Part shown: piece by piece, positions 1 to 9,801 of the stretch
How positions within the stretch are numbered: the stretch's first letter is position 1
How the letters are laid out: each line of letters starts with the position of its first letter
The notes under the pieces: generated by a model
What the model saw: the letters and a program-made list of their open reading frames with translations, nothing else
What the model was told of the DNA's origin: nothing
Database searches by the model: none
Made by a program: the position numbers and the translations under genes
Assembly: GCF_001436025.1 (NCBI RefSeq)
Contig: NZ_AZEQ01000003.1
Location: forward strand, 62,001-126,000
Direction of reading: 5' to 3'
DNA length: 64,000 nucleotides
DNA from: Limosilactobacillus mucosae DSM 13345
GTDB lineage: Bacteria; Bacillota; Bacilli; Lactobacillales; Lactobacillaceae

Positions 1-1
1 T

Positions 2-1051
2 CGCTTAAAGAAGGTCAGTTTCCATGACAAGATCAGCTCCATGTATGACAAGATGGCGCGGACGGCGGTCTTGGCCCAGCTGCTTGGTCAAAAGCTGAAC
101 CTTAGTGATGAAGAAATGGCGGACCTTGATCGAGCTGCTCACATCTACAAGTTTGACCTGACGACGCAGATGGTGGGCGAATTTGCCGAGCTGCAAGGGG
201 TCATGGGTGAGATCTATGCCAAGCTGCTTGGTGAAAAAGCTGACGTCGCTGCAGCCATTAAGGAACACTATATGCCAATCTCTGCTGAAGGCGAGCTGCC
301 AGCCGGCAAGATCGGCGCGGTTTTGGCAATTGCCGACAAGCTGGACAGCATCATCAGCTTCTTTGCCGTTGATATGATTCCGAGCGGCTCCAATGACCCA
401 TATGCACTGCGGCGGCAGGCTTACGGGATCGTGCGGATTATTGCTGCTCGCGGCTGGCATCTGCCGGTAATGGGGATGGCCGCTGAATTTGCAGAAGCAT
501 TGGCAGCTCAAGGACTGACGCCAGAATTTGACGTTTTGCACAATGCTGAACAGGTACACGCATTCTTCTTGGATCGGCTCAAGCAGTTCTTCAACACGCA
601 GGATCTGCGCTATGACGTAATCGATGCCGTTGTGGACACAAAATCCGATGACATTGCCAACGTTCTGGCAGCTGCCGAGACGCTTGACGCGCACAAAGAC
701 GATGATGGCTTTAAAGAAGACGTCGAAGCCTTGACGCGGGTACTGCGGATTGCCAAGAAGGCTGACTTTAAGGATGGCGTACCAGCAGTTGATCCGGCCA
801 AGTTCCAAAACCCATCGGAAACCGAGTTGTTTGATCTGGTGGCTTCCTTAAACAAGAAGTGGGATACGCAGACGCTGGCACAAAACTTTGCTGATCTGCG
901 GGCAATGGCACCAGCCATCACCAACTACTTTGAAGAGAACATGATCATGGACAAAGACGAAAGCATCCGCAGCAACCGGCTGGCACTTTTGCAGCAGCTG
1001 GCTGATGATGTCTATGCACTTGGTAATCTTGACAAGCTGATCGTTAAATAG
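2..1051 (+). CDS. glyS: glycyl-tRNA synthetase beta subunit, C-terminal part
   Basis: The frame is already open at the window edge, so the 5' end of the gene is missing; about 349 codons remain. The first visible residues read RLKKVSFHDKISSMYDK, the KVSFH segment typical of the GlyS core. The rest is the helical C-terminal part of the family, which carries HD-like and anticodon-binding domains. With the alpha subunit (glyQ, expected just upstream) it forms the tetramer that charges tRNA-Gly in the cytoplasm. In Firmicutes glyQS lies directly before dnaG-rpoD, as here. The identification rests on the motif and gene order. Confidence 0.93.
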   Translation, partial: RLKKVSFHDKISSMYDKMARTAVLAQLLGQKLNLSDEEMADLDRAAHIYKFDLTTQMVGEFAELQGVMGEIYAKLLGEKADVAAAIKEHYMPISAEGELPAGKIGAVLAIADKLDSIISFFAVDMIPSGSNDPYALRRQAYGIVRIIAARGWHLPVMGMAAEFAEALAAQGLTPEFDVLHNAEQVHAFFLDRLKQFFNTQDLRYDVIDAVVDTKSDDIANVLAAAETLDAHKDDDGFKEDVEALTRVLRIAKKADFKDGVPAVDPAKFQNPSETELFDLVASLNKKWDTQTLAQNFADLRAMAPAITNYFEENMIMDKDESIRSNRLALLQQLADDVYALGNLDKLIVK

Positions 1052-1074
1052 TTCCGGTTTATCGAGCAAATGAA

Positions 1075-1102
1075 TTGTATTGTCCCAGACTTGTGGTATC
1101 AT
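1075..1102 (+). promoter_or_regulatory. putative promoter for dnaG-rpoD
   Basis: TTGTAT (1075-1080) and TATCAT (1097-1102) are separated by 16 bp in the glyS-dnaG gap. This fits a vegetative sigma-A promoter that would give dnaG a leader of roughly 110 nt. Assignment is by consensus only. Confidence 0.55.
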
Positions 1103-1156
1103 GTTAAATAGGTATATTAGGTAGTGTCTAAAAGCAGATGCTGTCTGAAGTCGTTG

Positions 1157-1187
1157 AAGGTCGCATTCCATCTGGAGGCGACCTTTT
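1157..1187 (+). promoter_or_regulatory. leader hairpin before dnaG
   Basis: AAGGTCGC (1157-1164) pairs perfectly with GCGACCTT (1178-1185) around a 13-nt loop and is followed by a run of only four T. It lies between the proposed promoter and the dnaG Shine-Dalgarno. It could be a weak attenuator or the glyS terminator; the short T run makes full termination doubtful. Confidence 0.5.
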
Positions 1188-1217
1188 GCTACTATTCGCG
1201 GGAAATGGGGTGAACGA

Positions 1218-3182
1218 ATGGCGCGACTTTCACAGGAACTCATCGATCAGGTGCGGCAGTCCGTTGATATTGCTGATGTCATCAGTCAAGACGTTCAGCT
1301 GCAGCGGCAAGGCAAGAACCTGGTTGGGCACTGTCCGTTTCACGAAGATAATACACCATCATTTTCAGTCAGTGAGCAAAAGCAGTTCTTTTATTGCTTT
1401 AGCTGTCATCGCTCGGGTTCAGTATTCGACTTTTTGATGGAGCTGCATCATCTATCATTTCCGCAGGCCGTTGAGCAGGTTGCCAAGCTGGGCAGCGTGG
1501 CCTTGCCAACTGATTTTCAAGCTGGTGCCGAGCCTAAAACGGAACAGGCGCCGGATTCGCAGCAGGGTCGCTTGATTAAGCTGCATGAAACGACCATGCG
1601 ACTCTATCATCATATTTTGATGAATACGCCAGCCGGCGAGTCTGCCCGCCGCTATCTGCAAAAGCGCGGTCTGACTCAAGAGCTGATCGATCAGTTTAAT
1701 CTCGGCTATGCTCCTAAAGAAGAGGTCTTAAAGGCCGTTTTGGAAAAAGAAGGACATGACTATCAGCTGCTGCGCCGATCGGGACTGTTTACCGAGGATC
1801 GCTCCGGCAGCCTGCATGATCGTTTCCATGATCGAGTCATGTTTCCGCTCAAGGATGGGCAGGGGCGACCGGTTGCCTTTTCAGGACGGCTATTGCAAAA
1901 AAATACTGACGCGCCGAAGTATCTCAACAGTCCAGAAACGCCGATTTTTAACAAGCGTCGTTTGATCTTTAATTTTGATCTAGCCAGAAAAGCAGCCAGA
2001 GAAAATGGGAAACTGCTGCTTTTTGAAGGTTACATGGACGTTATTTCGGCATATGGCGCCGGCGTTCATAATGGCATTGCCTCCATGGGGACCAGTCTGA
2101 CCGATGAGCAGCTGGCGATGATCGTCAAGACGACCAATCAGCTGAACATTTGCTACGATGGCGATGCACCGGGACAAAACGCCATTGAGCGGGCGCTGAA
2201 GCTGATCGAGGCCAGTGCGGTTGCCAGTCAGCTTAAGATTCGCGTCGTGCAGCTGCCAACCGGACAAGACCCTGATGAATACATTCAGCAAAATGGCGGG
2301 GCTAAGTTTCGCGATTATCTGAAAAATACCGAAGAAACACCGACTGCATTTCGCTTGCGCTATCTGCGGCAGGGACTGAATCTGAGCAATCAGGCCGAGC
2401 TTTTGAGCTATTTGAATGCAGCAATCGGCGTAATTGCCAAGGTCGGTGATCCGGTTGCCAGAGATTTGTACGTACAGGAATTGGCCAGGGAGTTTCAGGT
2501 CAATCCGCAAAATCTGCAGCAGCAGCTGACGACTCAGCTTCAAAAACAGCCGGCTGCTCAGCCAGGCACGGCACCGCCAGTATCACAATGGCCTGATAAT
2601 CCGCCAGCTGCCCCCAAGCGCCGGTCGTTTAATGGATCGTTTACGCGACCGGCTTACGGCCAAAAGCGGCGTGCTCAAGCACAACCGGCACCACAGGCAG
2701 TCACGCTGACGGCAGCCGAGCAGCAGTCATTGGCGCTTGACCAAACTGAGCGGGCAGAGCGCTTATTGCTGACGGCTGTGCTCCATGACTATGGTACCAG
2801 GGCTCAGCTGAAGGCAATGCCTGATTTTGCCTTTGTTCATGATCAGTATCAAGAACTCTATCAGCAGGCCTTGAATTACTTTACCGAGCATGATGAGTAT
2901 GATTTAGCCAGTTTTTTAGACTACGTGGACGATCCGGCTTTAAAAGCGACTTTAACGCAGCTGGATGGCTTGAATGCGGCAGCAGTCCCACCAGCTGCAA
3001 TTGACGATTGTCTGCGCATCATCATGCAAAAGACACCTTTAACGCAAAAGATCGCTCAAGCCAAATTGGCGCTGCAGGAAGCCAAGGCACGAAGCGATCA
3101 CGAACTAATCACCCAGCTGACGATTGAGCTCATTCAGCTTTATAGTCAGCAGCAACGATTAAAAACGGAGGAGACCAGTTAA
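1218..3182 (+). CDS. dnaG: DNA primase
   Basis: It makes RNA primers for replication at the fork and interacts with the replicative helicase. The N-terminal zinc ribbon is complete: Cys39, His42, Cys60 and Cys63, with the family string [18 protein letters not shown] domain follows, with the glutamate motif LLFEGYMDV and the acidic motif YDGDAPG. A Q/P/A-rich linker (about 430-500) leads to the C-terminal helicase-binding region. At 654 aa it is slightly longer than many primases, mostly because of the linker. The start follows GGGGTGA. It is 2 bp from rpoD, the conserved macromolecular-synthesis pair. Confidence 0.97.
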   Translation: MARLSQELIDQVRQSVDIADVISQDVQLQRQGKNLVGHCPFHEDNTPSFSVSEQKQFFYCFSCHRSGSVFDFLMELHHLSFPQAVEQVAKLGSVALPTDFQAGAEPKTEQAPDSQQGRLIKLHETTMRLYHHILMNTPAGESARRYLQKRGLTQELIDQFNLGYAPKEEVLKAVLEKEGHDYQLLRRSGLFTEDRSGSLHDRFHDRVMFPLKDGQGRPVAFSGRLLQKNTDAPKYLNSPETPIFNKRRLIFNFDLARKAARENGKLLLFEGYMDVISAYGAGVHNGIASMGTSLTDEQLAMIVKTTNQLNICYDGDAPGQNAIERALKLIEASAVASQLKIRVVQLPTGQDPDEYIQQNGGAKFRDYLKNTEETPTAFRLRYLRQGLNLSNQAELLSYLNAAIGVIAKVGDPVARDLYVQELAREFQVNPQNLQQQLTTQLQKQPAAQPGTAPPVSQWPDNPPAAPKRRSFNGSFTRPAYGQKRRAQAQPAPQAVTLTAAEQQSLALDQTERAERLLLTAVLHDYGTRAQLKAMPDFAFVHDQYQELYQQALNYFTEHDEYDLASFLDYVDDPALKATLTQLDGLNAAAVPPAAIDDCLRIIMQKTPLTQKIAQAKLALQEAKARSDHELITQLTIELIQLYSQQQRLKTEETS

Positions 3183-3184
3183 TA

Positions 3185-4327
3185 ATGGCAAACAGCAAAA
3201 AGAAAGACATGGTAATTTCCAACAAAGACGACTTTGATCAGACTGAATACGACAAAGCCGTGGGCAAGCTGATCAGAAGCTATAAGAAAGCCAAGGAAAT
3301 TCAATACGATGACCTGACTGACCAGATCGCGACTCCGTTTGGCTTAAATGCCCAAGGAATGGATAATCTGCTTCAAAACGTTGAAGATGCGGGGATCAGC
3401 GTCGTTGACGAAAAGGGTGATCCAGATCCGCGCGCTTTGAAGGCCACGGAAAAACTGTCCAACAAGGCCTTAAAGGATACCGCTGCCCCAACCAACGTCA
3501 AGATCAATGACCCCGTACGGATGTATCTTAAGGAAATCGGGCGGGTCAACCTGCTGACGGCGGACGAAGAAATTGCTCTGGCTCAGCGGATCGAAAAAGG
3601 CGATGAACAGGCTAAGCAGGAACTGGCGGAAGCAAACCTGCGTCTGGTGGTTTCCATTGCCAAGCGTTATGTTGGCCGCGGCATGCAGTTTTTGGATCTG
3701 ATTCAAGAAGGTAACATGGGGCTGATGAAGGCCGTTGAAAAGTTTGACTACCGGAAAGGATTCAAATTCTCAACCTATGCGACCTGGTGGATTCGGCAGG
3801 CCATTACGCGGGCGATTGCCGATCAAGCACGGACGATTCGGATTCCTGTGCACATGGTCGAAACCATCAACAAGCTGATCCGAATTCAGCGTCAATTGCT
3901 GCAGGATCTGGGTCGGGAACCGCTGCCTGAAGAAATCGGTGCTGAAATGGACATGCCAACCAAGAAGGTCCGCGAAATCCTCAAGATTGCCCAAGAACCA
4001 GTCTCTTTGGAAACGCCGATTGGTGAAGAGGATGACTCGCATCTGGGCGACTTTATCGAAGACCAGGATGCTACCAGTCCAGCTGACCATGCTGCTTATG
4101 AAATGATGAAAAAGCAGCTGGAGAACGTTTTGGATACGCTGACTGATCGTGAGGAAAACGTCTTGCGGCTGCGCTTTGGTCTTGATGACGGCCGGACGCG
4201 TACGTTGGAAGAAGTCGGCAAGGTCTTTGGCGTTACGCGGGAACGGATTCGTCAAATCGAAGCTAAGGCTCTGCGTAAGCTGCGCCATCCATCACGTTCC
4301 AAGCAATTAAAGGACTTCTTGGAATAA
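3185..4327 (+). CDS. rpoD: RNA polymerase primary sigma factor (sigma-70/sigma-A)
   Basis: The housekeeping sigma factor directs RNA polymerase to -35/-10 promoters. Region 1.2 ([16 protein letters not shown]), region 2 with the -10 recognition and melting helix ([15 protein letters not shown]), region 3, and the region 4 helix-turn-helix ([20 protein letters not shown]) near the C-terminus are all readable. At 380 aa it has the usual compact Bacillota size, with a lysine-rich N-terminus. It starts 2 bp after dnaG behind GGAGGAGA and is probably co-transcribed. A strong terminator follows. Confidence 0.98.
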   Translation: MANSKKKDMVISNKDDFDQTEYDKAVGKLIRSYKKAKEIQYDDLTDQIATPFGLNAQGMDNLLQNVEDAGISVVDEKGDPDPRALKATEKLSNKALKDTAAPTNVKINDPVRMYLKEIGRVNLLTADEEIALAQRIEKGDEQAKQELAEANLRLVVSIAKRYVGRGMQFLDLIQEGNMGLMKAVEKFDYRKGFKFSTYATWWIRQAITRAIADQARTIRIPVHMVETINKLIRIQRQLLQDLGREPLPEEIGAEMDMPTKKVREILKIAQEPVSLETPIGEEDDSHLGDFIEDQDATSPADHAAYEMMKKQLENVLDTLTDREENVLRLRFGLDDGRTRTLEEVGKVFGVTRERIRQIEAKALRKLRHPSRSKQLKDFLE

Positions 4328-4352
4328 TTGGTTTATCTTGATAATTGATAAT

Positions 4353-4388
4353 AAAAGGTCTGCTCCTGAATTGAGGAGCAGACCTTTT
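4353..4388. terminator. bidirectional terminator between rpoD and codA
   Basis: A 14-bp perfect stem, AAAAGGTCTGCTCC (4353-4366) with GGAGCAGACCTTTT (4375-4388). It is flanked by A and T runs on both sides, so it can end transcription of the convergent rpoD and codA genes. Confidence 0.9.
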
Positions 4389-4405
4389 GTCGTATTTAAC
4401 GATTC

Positions 4406-5656
4406 TTACTTTAGGCTGTCAGGCAGGTTAAGCGTCGTCTTAGCCGGCGTGGTCTTGGCCAGCACCTTGCCACGGCGAATGTTGTAGAGAACCTCAACGT
4501 GCTTGTTTAAAGCGTTGTAGAAGTCTTCAGCGTTCAGCAGAATGCAGTTGGCTTCCAGACCTTCTTTAATGCCATAACGATCAGCAATATGCAGCGTCTT
4601 AGCGGCATTGTAGGTTACGAACTTGAATGAGTCTTGCAGCTGGCTGTAACCCATCAGATGAGCCGCATAGACTCCCATTGAGACTGAATCAAGCATGTTG
4701 CCATTGCCAAGCGGGTTCCATGGATCCTGAATGTCATCTTCACCAAACGAAACGTTGATGTTGGCAGCATCCAACTCCTTGATGCGGGTCAGACCGCGCC
4801 GCTTTGGATAGGTATCGAAACGGCCGCCCAAGTGCATGTTGACCAGTGGATTGGAGACAAAATTGATGTTTGACATCTTCAGCAGCCGGAACAGCTTGTA
4901 GGTGTAAGCATCATTGTATGATCCCATAGCTGTCGTGTGGCTGGCGGTTACCATGTCGGCAAGACCAGTCTTATAGGCCATCGTTGCCAAGACTTCCAGG
5001 TTGCGAGAAGCCGGATCGTCAATCTCATCACAGTGGACGTCAACCAGCTTGTCATATTTTTCGGCCAGCTTGACTAGGAACTTGACTGATTTCCAGCCAT
5101 ACTCAGTCGTAAACTCAAAGTGCGGAATACCGCCAACGACATCGGCCCCTTCCTTAACGGCCTGCTTCATCAGCTTCTTGCCGTGTGGATAGGAGAGAAT
5201 GCCTTCTTGTGGAAAGGCAACCAATTGCAGATCAACCACATCCTGCATCTCATGCTTTAATTCCAGGAGCGCCTGCAGTGCAATCAGGTGCGGATCGGTA
5301 ACGTCAACGTGGCTACGTACGTGCTGAATCCCATGACCAACCATATTGAGCAGCGTCTTTTTAGCCCGCTGCTTGACGTCTTGAATGGTGAGATCCTTTT
5401 TGCGTTCTGACCAGATGCGAATCCCGTCAAACAGGGTACCAGTTTCGTTCCATTCTGGCTGGCCGGCCGTCAGCGTGGCATCCAGGTGAACATGAGAGTC
5501 GATAAATGGCGGCAGCAGCACCTTGCCTTGACCATCGATAACTTCTTCGCCAGGCTTAGCACTCAGACCAGGCTTGATGGCTGCAAACTTGCCATCTTCA
5601 ATCCGAACGTCAACGGCATCTTTTTGGTTATCTACATGAACGTTTTGAATCAGCAT
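4406..5656 (-). CDS. codA: cytosine deaminase
   Basis: Amidohydrolase that converts cytosine to uracil and ammonia, feeding pyrimidine salvage. The metal motif HVHLDATLTAG lies near residue 55 (consensus HxH), followed by QPEWNETGTLFDGI typical of CodA. Later HCDE and SFGEDDIQDPW supply metal ligands and a catalytic acid. At 416 aa it matches the family (about 420). It lies 3 bp downstream of codB and is translated from the same mRNA. Related isocytosine or creatinine deaminases cannot be excluded by reading alone, but the codB neighbour favours cytosine. Confidence 0.93.
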   Translation of the reverse strand: MLIQNVHVDNQKDAVDVRIEDGKFAAIKPGLSAKPGEEVIDGQGKVLLPPFIDSHVHLDATLTAGQPEWNETGTLFDGIRIWSERKKDLTIQDVKQRAKKTLLNMVGHGIQHVRSHVDVTDPHLIALQALLELKHEMQDVVDLQLVAFPQEGILSYPHGKKLMKQAVKEGADVVGGIPHFEFTTEYGWKSVKFLVKLAEKYDKLVDVHCDEIDDPASRNLEVLATMAYKTGLADMVTASHTTAMGSYNDAYTYKLFRLLKMSNINFVSNPLVNMHLGGRFDTYPKRRGLTRIKELDAANINVSFGEDDIQDPWNPLGNGNMLDSVSMGVYAAHLMGYSQLQDSFKFVTYNAAKTLHIADRYGIKEGLEANCILLNAEDFYNALNKHVEVLYNIRRGKVLAKTTPAKTTLNLPDSLK

Positions 5657-5659
5657 AGA

Positions 5660-7021
5660 TTAAGCGACCTTTCGATTAAAAATTAGCATTAAGACATAGT
5701 AGATGGCACCGCTGATCAGCATGACCAAAAACGTTGCCCCAATCGTGTTCTTGAGTGCAGCAACGTTATGCAGCATTAAGAACAGTGCCGTACCGATGAT
5801 CCAGGTAACTACGGCTGACCAGTTGATGCCGTGCGAGTACCAGTAGCTGCCGTTTTTCTTGGCCAGCTGCGTGACGTCGTATTTCTTGTGGCAGCGCAGA
5901 TAGAAGTCGGTACAGATGATGGCAATGATTGGTCCCAGTACCATACCTACATAATCCAAGAAAGCGGTAAACGTGTCAAGGAAACTACCAACAATCATTG
6001 GAATAAAGGTAACGATAGTGGCGACGATGGCAACGATCCAAAGCGAGTACTTCAGCTTGATGTTAGTGAAGATGTTGGAAAGTGCCGAACCGGCTGCCAG
6101 CAGGTTAACGGCATTGGCGGTCATCGAAGTCAGAATGATAACCAGCAGTGCAACGACCCCCAGCCCCAGCCGACTGGCAATCGTACTTGGATCGGAGTTG
6201 TTGGCATTATAGGCACCAGAGGTAATGGCGATACTGATGGTTGAGATCAGGCCGATAAAGGCAAACCAGATTACCCCGACCATGGCACCGAAAAATGGCG
6301 TCAGCGTTGAATTTTGCTTTTTTGGCGTGAAACGAGTGAAGTCAGCCCCTGCCGTAACCCAGGCCAGATTGAAGGCTGCTACATAGTCGATGGCGGCTCC
6401 GGTAGCCATTTTGGCGCTGGCTGGGACCTGCCATTTAACGATATGCGAGAATGGTACGGTCTTTAAGACGACTACCGATTCCCAGATGACAAAGATCAAA
6501 ACCAGGATAATCCCCAAGCGCTCAATCATCTGAACGGAACGCGAGCCGCTGGCGATGCTGATGATATGTAAAATGCTCATTACCACGATCCCGGCAACGA
6601 TGCCTTTCCAACCGCCGGGCTTACCCCAGACTGGCCAGCCAAGCAGGTCATTTAAAAGCAGGCTGACGGATTGGGCCGCGATAAACGTATTGACGGCCGT
6701 CCAGCCAATAAACTGCGTCAGGTTGACCAAAGATGGCAGATAGCTGCCGCGCACCCCGAATGATGCCCGACTGACGGCCATGGTCGAGACACCGGTCTGA
6801 TAGCCGATGTAGCCAATCAGACTCAAGAAGACGTAAGAAAGTGCTGATGACAGAACCAGCACGTTCATGGCGACTGAAAAACCGCAAGCTGCCAAAACCC
6901 CGCCGACAAACCAGGTGCCGTTGTTGGCATTGGCACCAACCCAGGTCGCAAACATATCCCAGGTTGAGGTCTTGCGTTGATGCATCGCGATGCTGGTAAT
7001 CTGATCATTGTCGTTTTGCAT
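5660..7021 (-). CDS. codB: cytosine permease (NCS1 family)
   Basis: Integral membrane transporter of the nucleobase-cation-symport-1 family, with about 12 hydrophobic segments. The N-terminal stretch TWVGANANNGTWFVGG is typical of CodB-type permeases. The chosen ATG at 7021 sits behind GGGGGT and gives 453 aa; an ATG ten codons upstream falls in the terminator U-run and is unlikely. It imports cytosine for the adjoining deaminase. The leader holds a PyrR-type binding hairpin and a terminator, so expression should drop when UMP is plentiful. Confidence 0.93.
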   Translation of the reverse strand: MQNDNDQITSIAMHQRKTSTWDMFATWVGANANNGTWFVGGVLAACGFSVAMNVLVLSSALSYVFLSLIGYIGYQTGVSTMAVSRASFGVRGSYLPSLVNLTQFIGWTAVNTFIAAQSVSLLLNDLLGWPVWGKPGGWKGIVAGIVVMSILHIISIASGSRSVQMIERLGIILVLIFVIWESVVVLKTVPFSHIVKWQVPASAKMATGAAIDYVAAFNLAWVTAGADFTRFTPKKQNSTLTPFFGAMVGVIWFAFIGLISTISIAITSGAYNANNSDPSTIASRLGLGVVALLVIILTSMTANAVNLLAAGSALSNIFTNIKLKYSLWIVAIVATIVTFIPMIVGSFLDTFTAFLDYVGMVLGPIIAIICTDFYLRCHKKYDVTQLAKKNGSYWYSHGINWSAVVTWIIGTALFLMLHNVAALKNTIGATFLVMLISGAIYYVLMLIFNRKVA

Positions 7022-7037
7022 GGTGTTACCCCCAAAG

Positions 7038-7074
7038 AAAAAAATCGTCACTGGCCAAGTGAGACCAGTGACGA
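7038..7074 (-). terminator. attenuator terminator in the codBA leader
   Basis: On the minus strand a perfect 10-bp stem, TCGTCACTGG/CCAGTGACGA, spans 7045-7074 and is followed by seven U (7038-7044). It lies only about 17 nt before the codB start and downstream of the PyrR-like site. That is the arrangement of a PyrR attenuator rather than an end-of-operon terminator. Confidence 0.85.
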
Positions 7075-7125
7075 TGCAAATAATGTCCTCCCTAAAAAGG
7101 GCGAAGATTTTATTTTAACGAACAT

Positions 7126-7156
7126 CCTTGGAGGCCTCACGGGACCAGATTAAAGG
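7126..7156 (-). promoter_or_regulatory. PyrR RNA-binding element of codBA
   Basis: Read on the minus strand, the stretch begins CCTTTAAT, carries the core GTCCCGTGAGGC and ends CCAAGG, so its CCTT and AAGG ends pair. The same ends and the identical 12-nt core occur in the pyrR leader at 50701-50732. The established PyrR model is that UMP-bound PyrR holds this anti-antiterminator, so the downstream terminator forms. Confidence 0.85.
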
Positions 7157-7179
7157 TTGAATAATAATTGATAAACTAA

Positions 7180-7208
7180 GTGTAAACAATGTTAATGTTC
7201 GTTGTCAA
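7180..7208 (-). promoter_or_regulatory. promoter of codBA
   Basis: On the minus strand a perfect TTGACA (7203-7208) and TTACAC (7180-7185) are spaced by 17 bp, immediately upstream of the PyrR leader. Confidence 0.65.
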
Positions 7209-7211
7209 TGT

Positions 7212-8216
7212 TTATTTTCCAATTTGTAGATCGTTAACGTGCGGTAAATCCGCAACAAACTTTTCATAAGCCGTTTCTTCACCAGTTGCGCTGGTTTGAG
7301 CATCCGCAAAGCCTGCTTGATGCAGTTCGGTTTCGGCAACCGTGATATGATGCGTGAAGGTGGCGTTGCCAACGAGTTCAATCCAGTAGCGATCAGCTTG
7401 ATGGTGAACGATGGTCTTGACCATGCCACCAGGGTTGTAGATGGTCATCGGCTCATCAAAATGCGCCAGTTCAGGATGCGTCAGCGCAAAAGCCAATGAG
7501 GTTGCTGACATCCCGGTTCCGCAGGCATTGGTGAAACCGACGCCGCGTTCAAACGTCCGGACAAACAGCTCGTTTTCGTTCAAAATCTGGGCAAAGTTCA
7601 CGTTGACGCCATCAGGGAAATATGGGTTTTGACCATTCAGTCGTTCACCTAAGACGCCTAAAACGTTATCGGACAATTCAGCGGCTGAAACAAAACTGAT
7701 CAGATGTGGATTAGGAACCGCGATGCTGGTAAAACGCAGTCCAGGAATAAACTCGGGAACCAGCGTATCAAGCAGCCGTTCATGGCCCAGATTGTCAAAC
7801 GGCAGGGCTTCTTTGTTAAAGCGGACGGGTGAGATCTCAACGGCAAAAGCAGGTACGCCCGGCGCAAAATCATGCTGGCGCCGAACAAGCAGGTTGGCAT
7901 CGCGCGTATCAACCTGGAACTCGTCTTGATCAAATTTTTCGGCCAGATAGCGGGCCACGGTACGCAGCCCATTGCCGCACATGGATGCTTCGCTACCATC
8001 GGCGTTGATGACACGCATTTGCGCCAGGGCTCCGGCTTTAGTTGGCTGATTGACAACCAGAATGCCATCCGCGCCGCCTAAAAGGCCAGTCTGGGGATTG
8101 GTGATTCTAGGAGCAAGTGTCTGCAGCTCAGCATCGGTGAGTGGTTGTTCCAGCGTTGTCTGATCCAGGATAAAGAATTGGTTTTGCGATCCATGAACCT
8201 TTAGTAGTTCCGTCAT
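7212..8216 (-). CDS. dapF: diaminopimelate epimerase
   Basis: Interconverts LL- and meso-diaminopimelate, the last step before cell-wall use or decarboxylation to lysine. Both active-site cysteines are present: Cys80 in MCGNGLRTVARY and Cys232 in TNACGTGMSATS. At 334 aa it is longer than the typical 270-280 aa epimerase; longer forms are common in lactobacilli. The start is behind AGAGGT. It is 20 bp downstream of lysC and shares its transcript. Confidence 0.95.
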   Translation of the reverse strand: MTELLKVHGSQNQFFILDQTTLEQPLTDAELQTLAPRITNPQTGLLGGADGILVVNQPTKAGALAQMRVINADGSEASMCGNGLRTVARYLAEKFDQDEFQVDTRDANLLVRRQHDFAPGVPAFAVEISPVRFNKEALPFDNLGHERLLDTLVPEFIPGLRFTSIAVPNPHLISFVSAAELSDNVLGVLGERLNGQNPYFPDGVNVNFAQILNENELFVRTFERGVGFTNACGTGMSATSLAFALTHPELAHFDEPMTIYNPGGMVKTIVHHQADRYWIELVGNATFTHHITVAETELHQAGFADAQTSATGEETAYEKFVADLPHVNDLQIGK

Positions 8217-8236
8217 AAAAATACCTCTTTGTCTGA

Positions 8237-9595
8237 TTAATTTGCGAAGAATTGATGATAGATGACCTGGACGGCTTTATCGGCATCTGCCCGCTTGGTC
8301 CCCAGCATGATTGAGATCTGAGAGGCCCCTTGGTTGATCATCTGCAGCGAGATGTGAGCATCGGCTAATGGCTGCAGAATGCCGGCAGCAGCGCCAACGC
8401 GATCACGCATTCCTTCACCGACGATCATGGTAATGGAGTAGTCGTCAATCCATTCCAGACGATCGGGATTGATCTTATTTTGAATCTCATCGCACAAAAC
8501 GTCAATCAATTGATCATTCAAAAACTTTTTGTCAAAGATAATCGAAATATCATCGATCCCAGATGGCATGTGCTCATAAGGAACGTTGTGCTTTTCCAGA
8601 ATATCCAGAATACGCAGGGTGAAGCCGGCTTCTTTGTTTAAGAGATACTTGTGCAGATAAAGTGCCGAAAAATGCTTGCCTGAAGCGACACCAGTGATGA
8701 TGTTTTCCGGCTTGAAGCCCTTTTCGGGAACGATCATGGTACCAGGCTTTTCTGGGGCATGCGTGTTTTTGACGTTGATGGGAATCTGCCCTTGAATAGC
8801 AGGAATCAAGGCCTCATCGTGGAAGACCGAAAAGCCGGCATAGGAAAGCTCACGCATCTCACGGTAGGTCATCGTGCGGATCGGCTCAGGATTGTCGACT
8901 ACGTTTGGATTAGCGGAGAAGATTGCATCCACGTCGGTAAAGTTTTCATACAGTCGCGCGTGAAAGCCCCGGGCCAGGATCGCGCCGGTAATGTCAGAGC
9001 CGCCCCGTGAGAACGTTGCGATATGACCAGAAGGCGTGATGCCAAAAAATCCTGGAAAGACCAGCCGATCATAGACCTCATACTTGAAACCGGCCAGATT
9101 ACGGTAGGTTTCTGGATTGACGATTGCGTCGTTGGGTGCCCCTGTAACCATGATGCCGGCTTCAGTTGGATCAACGAATCGTGCCTTGATGCCCAGATGG
9201 TTCATAATCATTGCGATCAGCCGGGCATTAAGCCGCTCACCGTGGGCCTTGAAAGCGGCCAGCAGATATTCATCGTTTGGGTAGTCTTTTTTAGGCAGAT
9301 CAACCAGCAGTTCCTTGATGATCTTGATTTTTTCATCCGGCAGATCAAAAAAGTGACCGATCGTTTCGTAGCGCTCGAAAATTTCTTGAACCGTCTTGGC
9401 GGTATCTTCTCCGTTGATCGTTTCATTGGCATAGCGGATCAAAAGGTCGGTTACCTTGATATCGCCGTCGTGTCGTTTACCAGGAGCCGAAACCACAACG
9501 ATTTGACGAGCTGGGTCAGCCGTGATGATGTTCAATGCCTGTTTAACGGCAGCCCCCGTAGCCAATGAGGTGCCACCGAACTTTACAACTTTCAT
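8237..9595 (-). CDS. lysC: aspartate kinase
   Basis: Phosphorylates aspartate, the entry step of the lysine/threonine/methionine branch. The N-terminus MKVVKFGGTSLATG is the kinase signature. TFSRGGSDITG, at about residue 200, lines the active site. Two ACT domains occupy roughly the last 150 residues and should bind feedback amino acids. The start follows AAAGGAGT. It is transcribed divergently from the lysA operon. No lysine riboswitch was seen on its own strand, so control may be mainly allosteric. Confidence 0.95.
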   Translation of the reverse strand: MKVVKFGGTSLATGAAVKQALNIITADPARQIVVVSAPGKRHDGDIKVTDLLIRYANETINGEDTAKTVQEIFERYETIGHFFDLPDEKIKIIKELLVDLPKKDYPNDEYLLAAFKAHGERLNARLIAMIMNHLGIKARFVDPTEAGIMVTGAPNDAIVNPETYRNLAGFKYEVYDRLVFPGFFGITPSGHIATFSRGGSDITGAILARGFHARLYENFTDVDAIFSANPNVVDNPEPIRTMTYREMRELSYAGFSVFHDEALIPAIQGQIPINVKNTHAPEKPGTMIVPEKGFKPENIITGVASGKHFSALYLHKYLLNKEAGFTLRILDILEKHNVPYEHMPSGIDDISIIFDKKFLNDQLIDVLCDEIQNKINPDRLEWIDDYSITMIVGEGMRDRVGAAAGILQPLADAHISLQMINQGASQISIMLGTKRADADKAVQVIYHQFFAN

Positions 9596-9651
9596 ATTAC
9601 AGACTCCTTTGTGCGTTGAAAATAATAAAGAACGCGAATTAATTTAATAGG

Positions 9652-9679
9652 ATTCTAACATTTATTGACATCCTTGCAA
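9652..9679 (-). promoter_or_regulatory. promoter of lysC-dapF
   Basis: On the minus strand TTGCAA (9674-9679) and TAGAAT (9652-9657) are spaced by 16 bp, giving a leader of about 50 nt to lysC. Confidence 0.6.
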
Positions 9680-9762
9680 GTCTGCTTTTTTAAAATTCGA
9701 TAGCATAAACGTTTTACAAATCATAGTAGAAAAAATAAATGAGAAAAATTATCAGAATTTAC

Positions 9763-9789
9763 TTGACGATTATTAAACTTAATTATAGA
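9763..9789 (+). promoter_or_regulatory. possible promoter of the lysA operon leader
   Basis: TTGACG (9763-9768) and TATAGA (9784-9789) stand just before the lysine riboswitch. The 15-bp spacing is short, so the exact -10 is uncertain. Confidence 0.4.
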
Positions 9790-9801
9790 CTAACTATTAA
9801 A

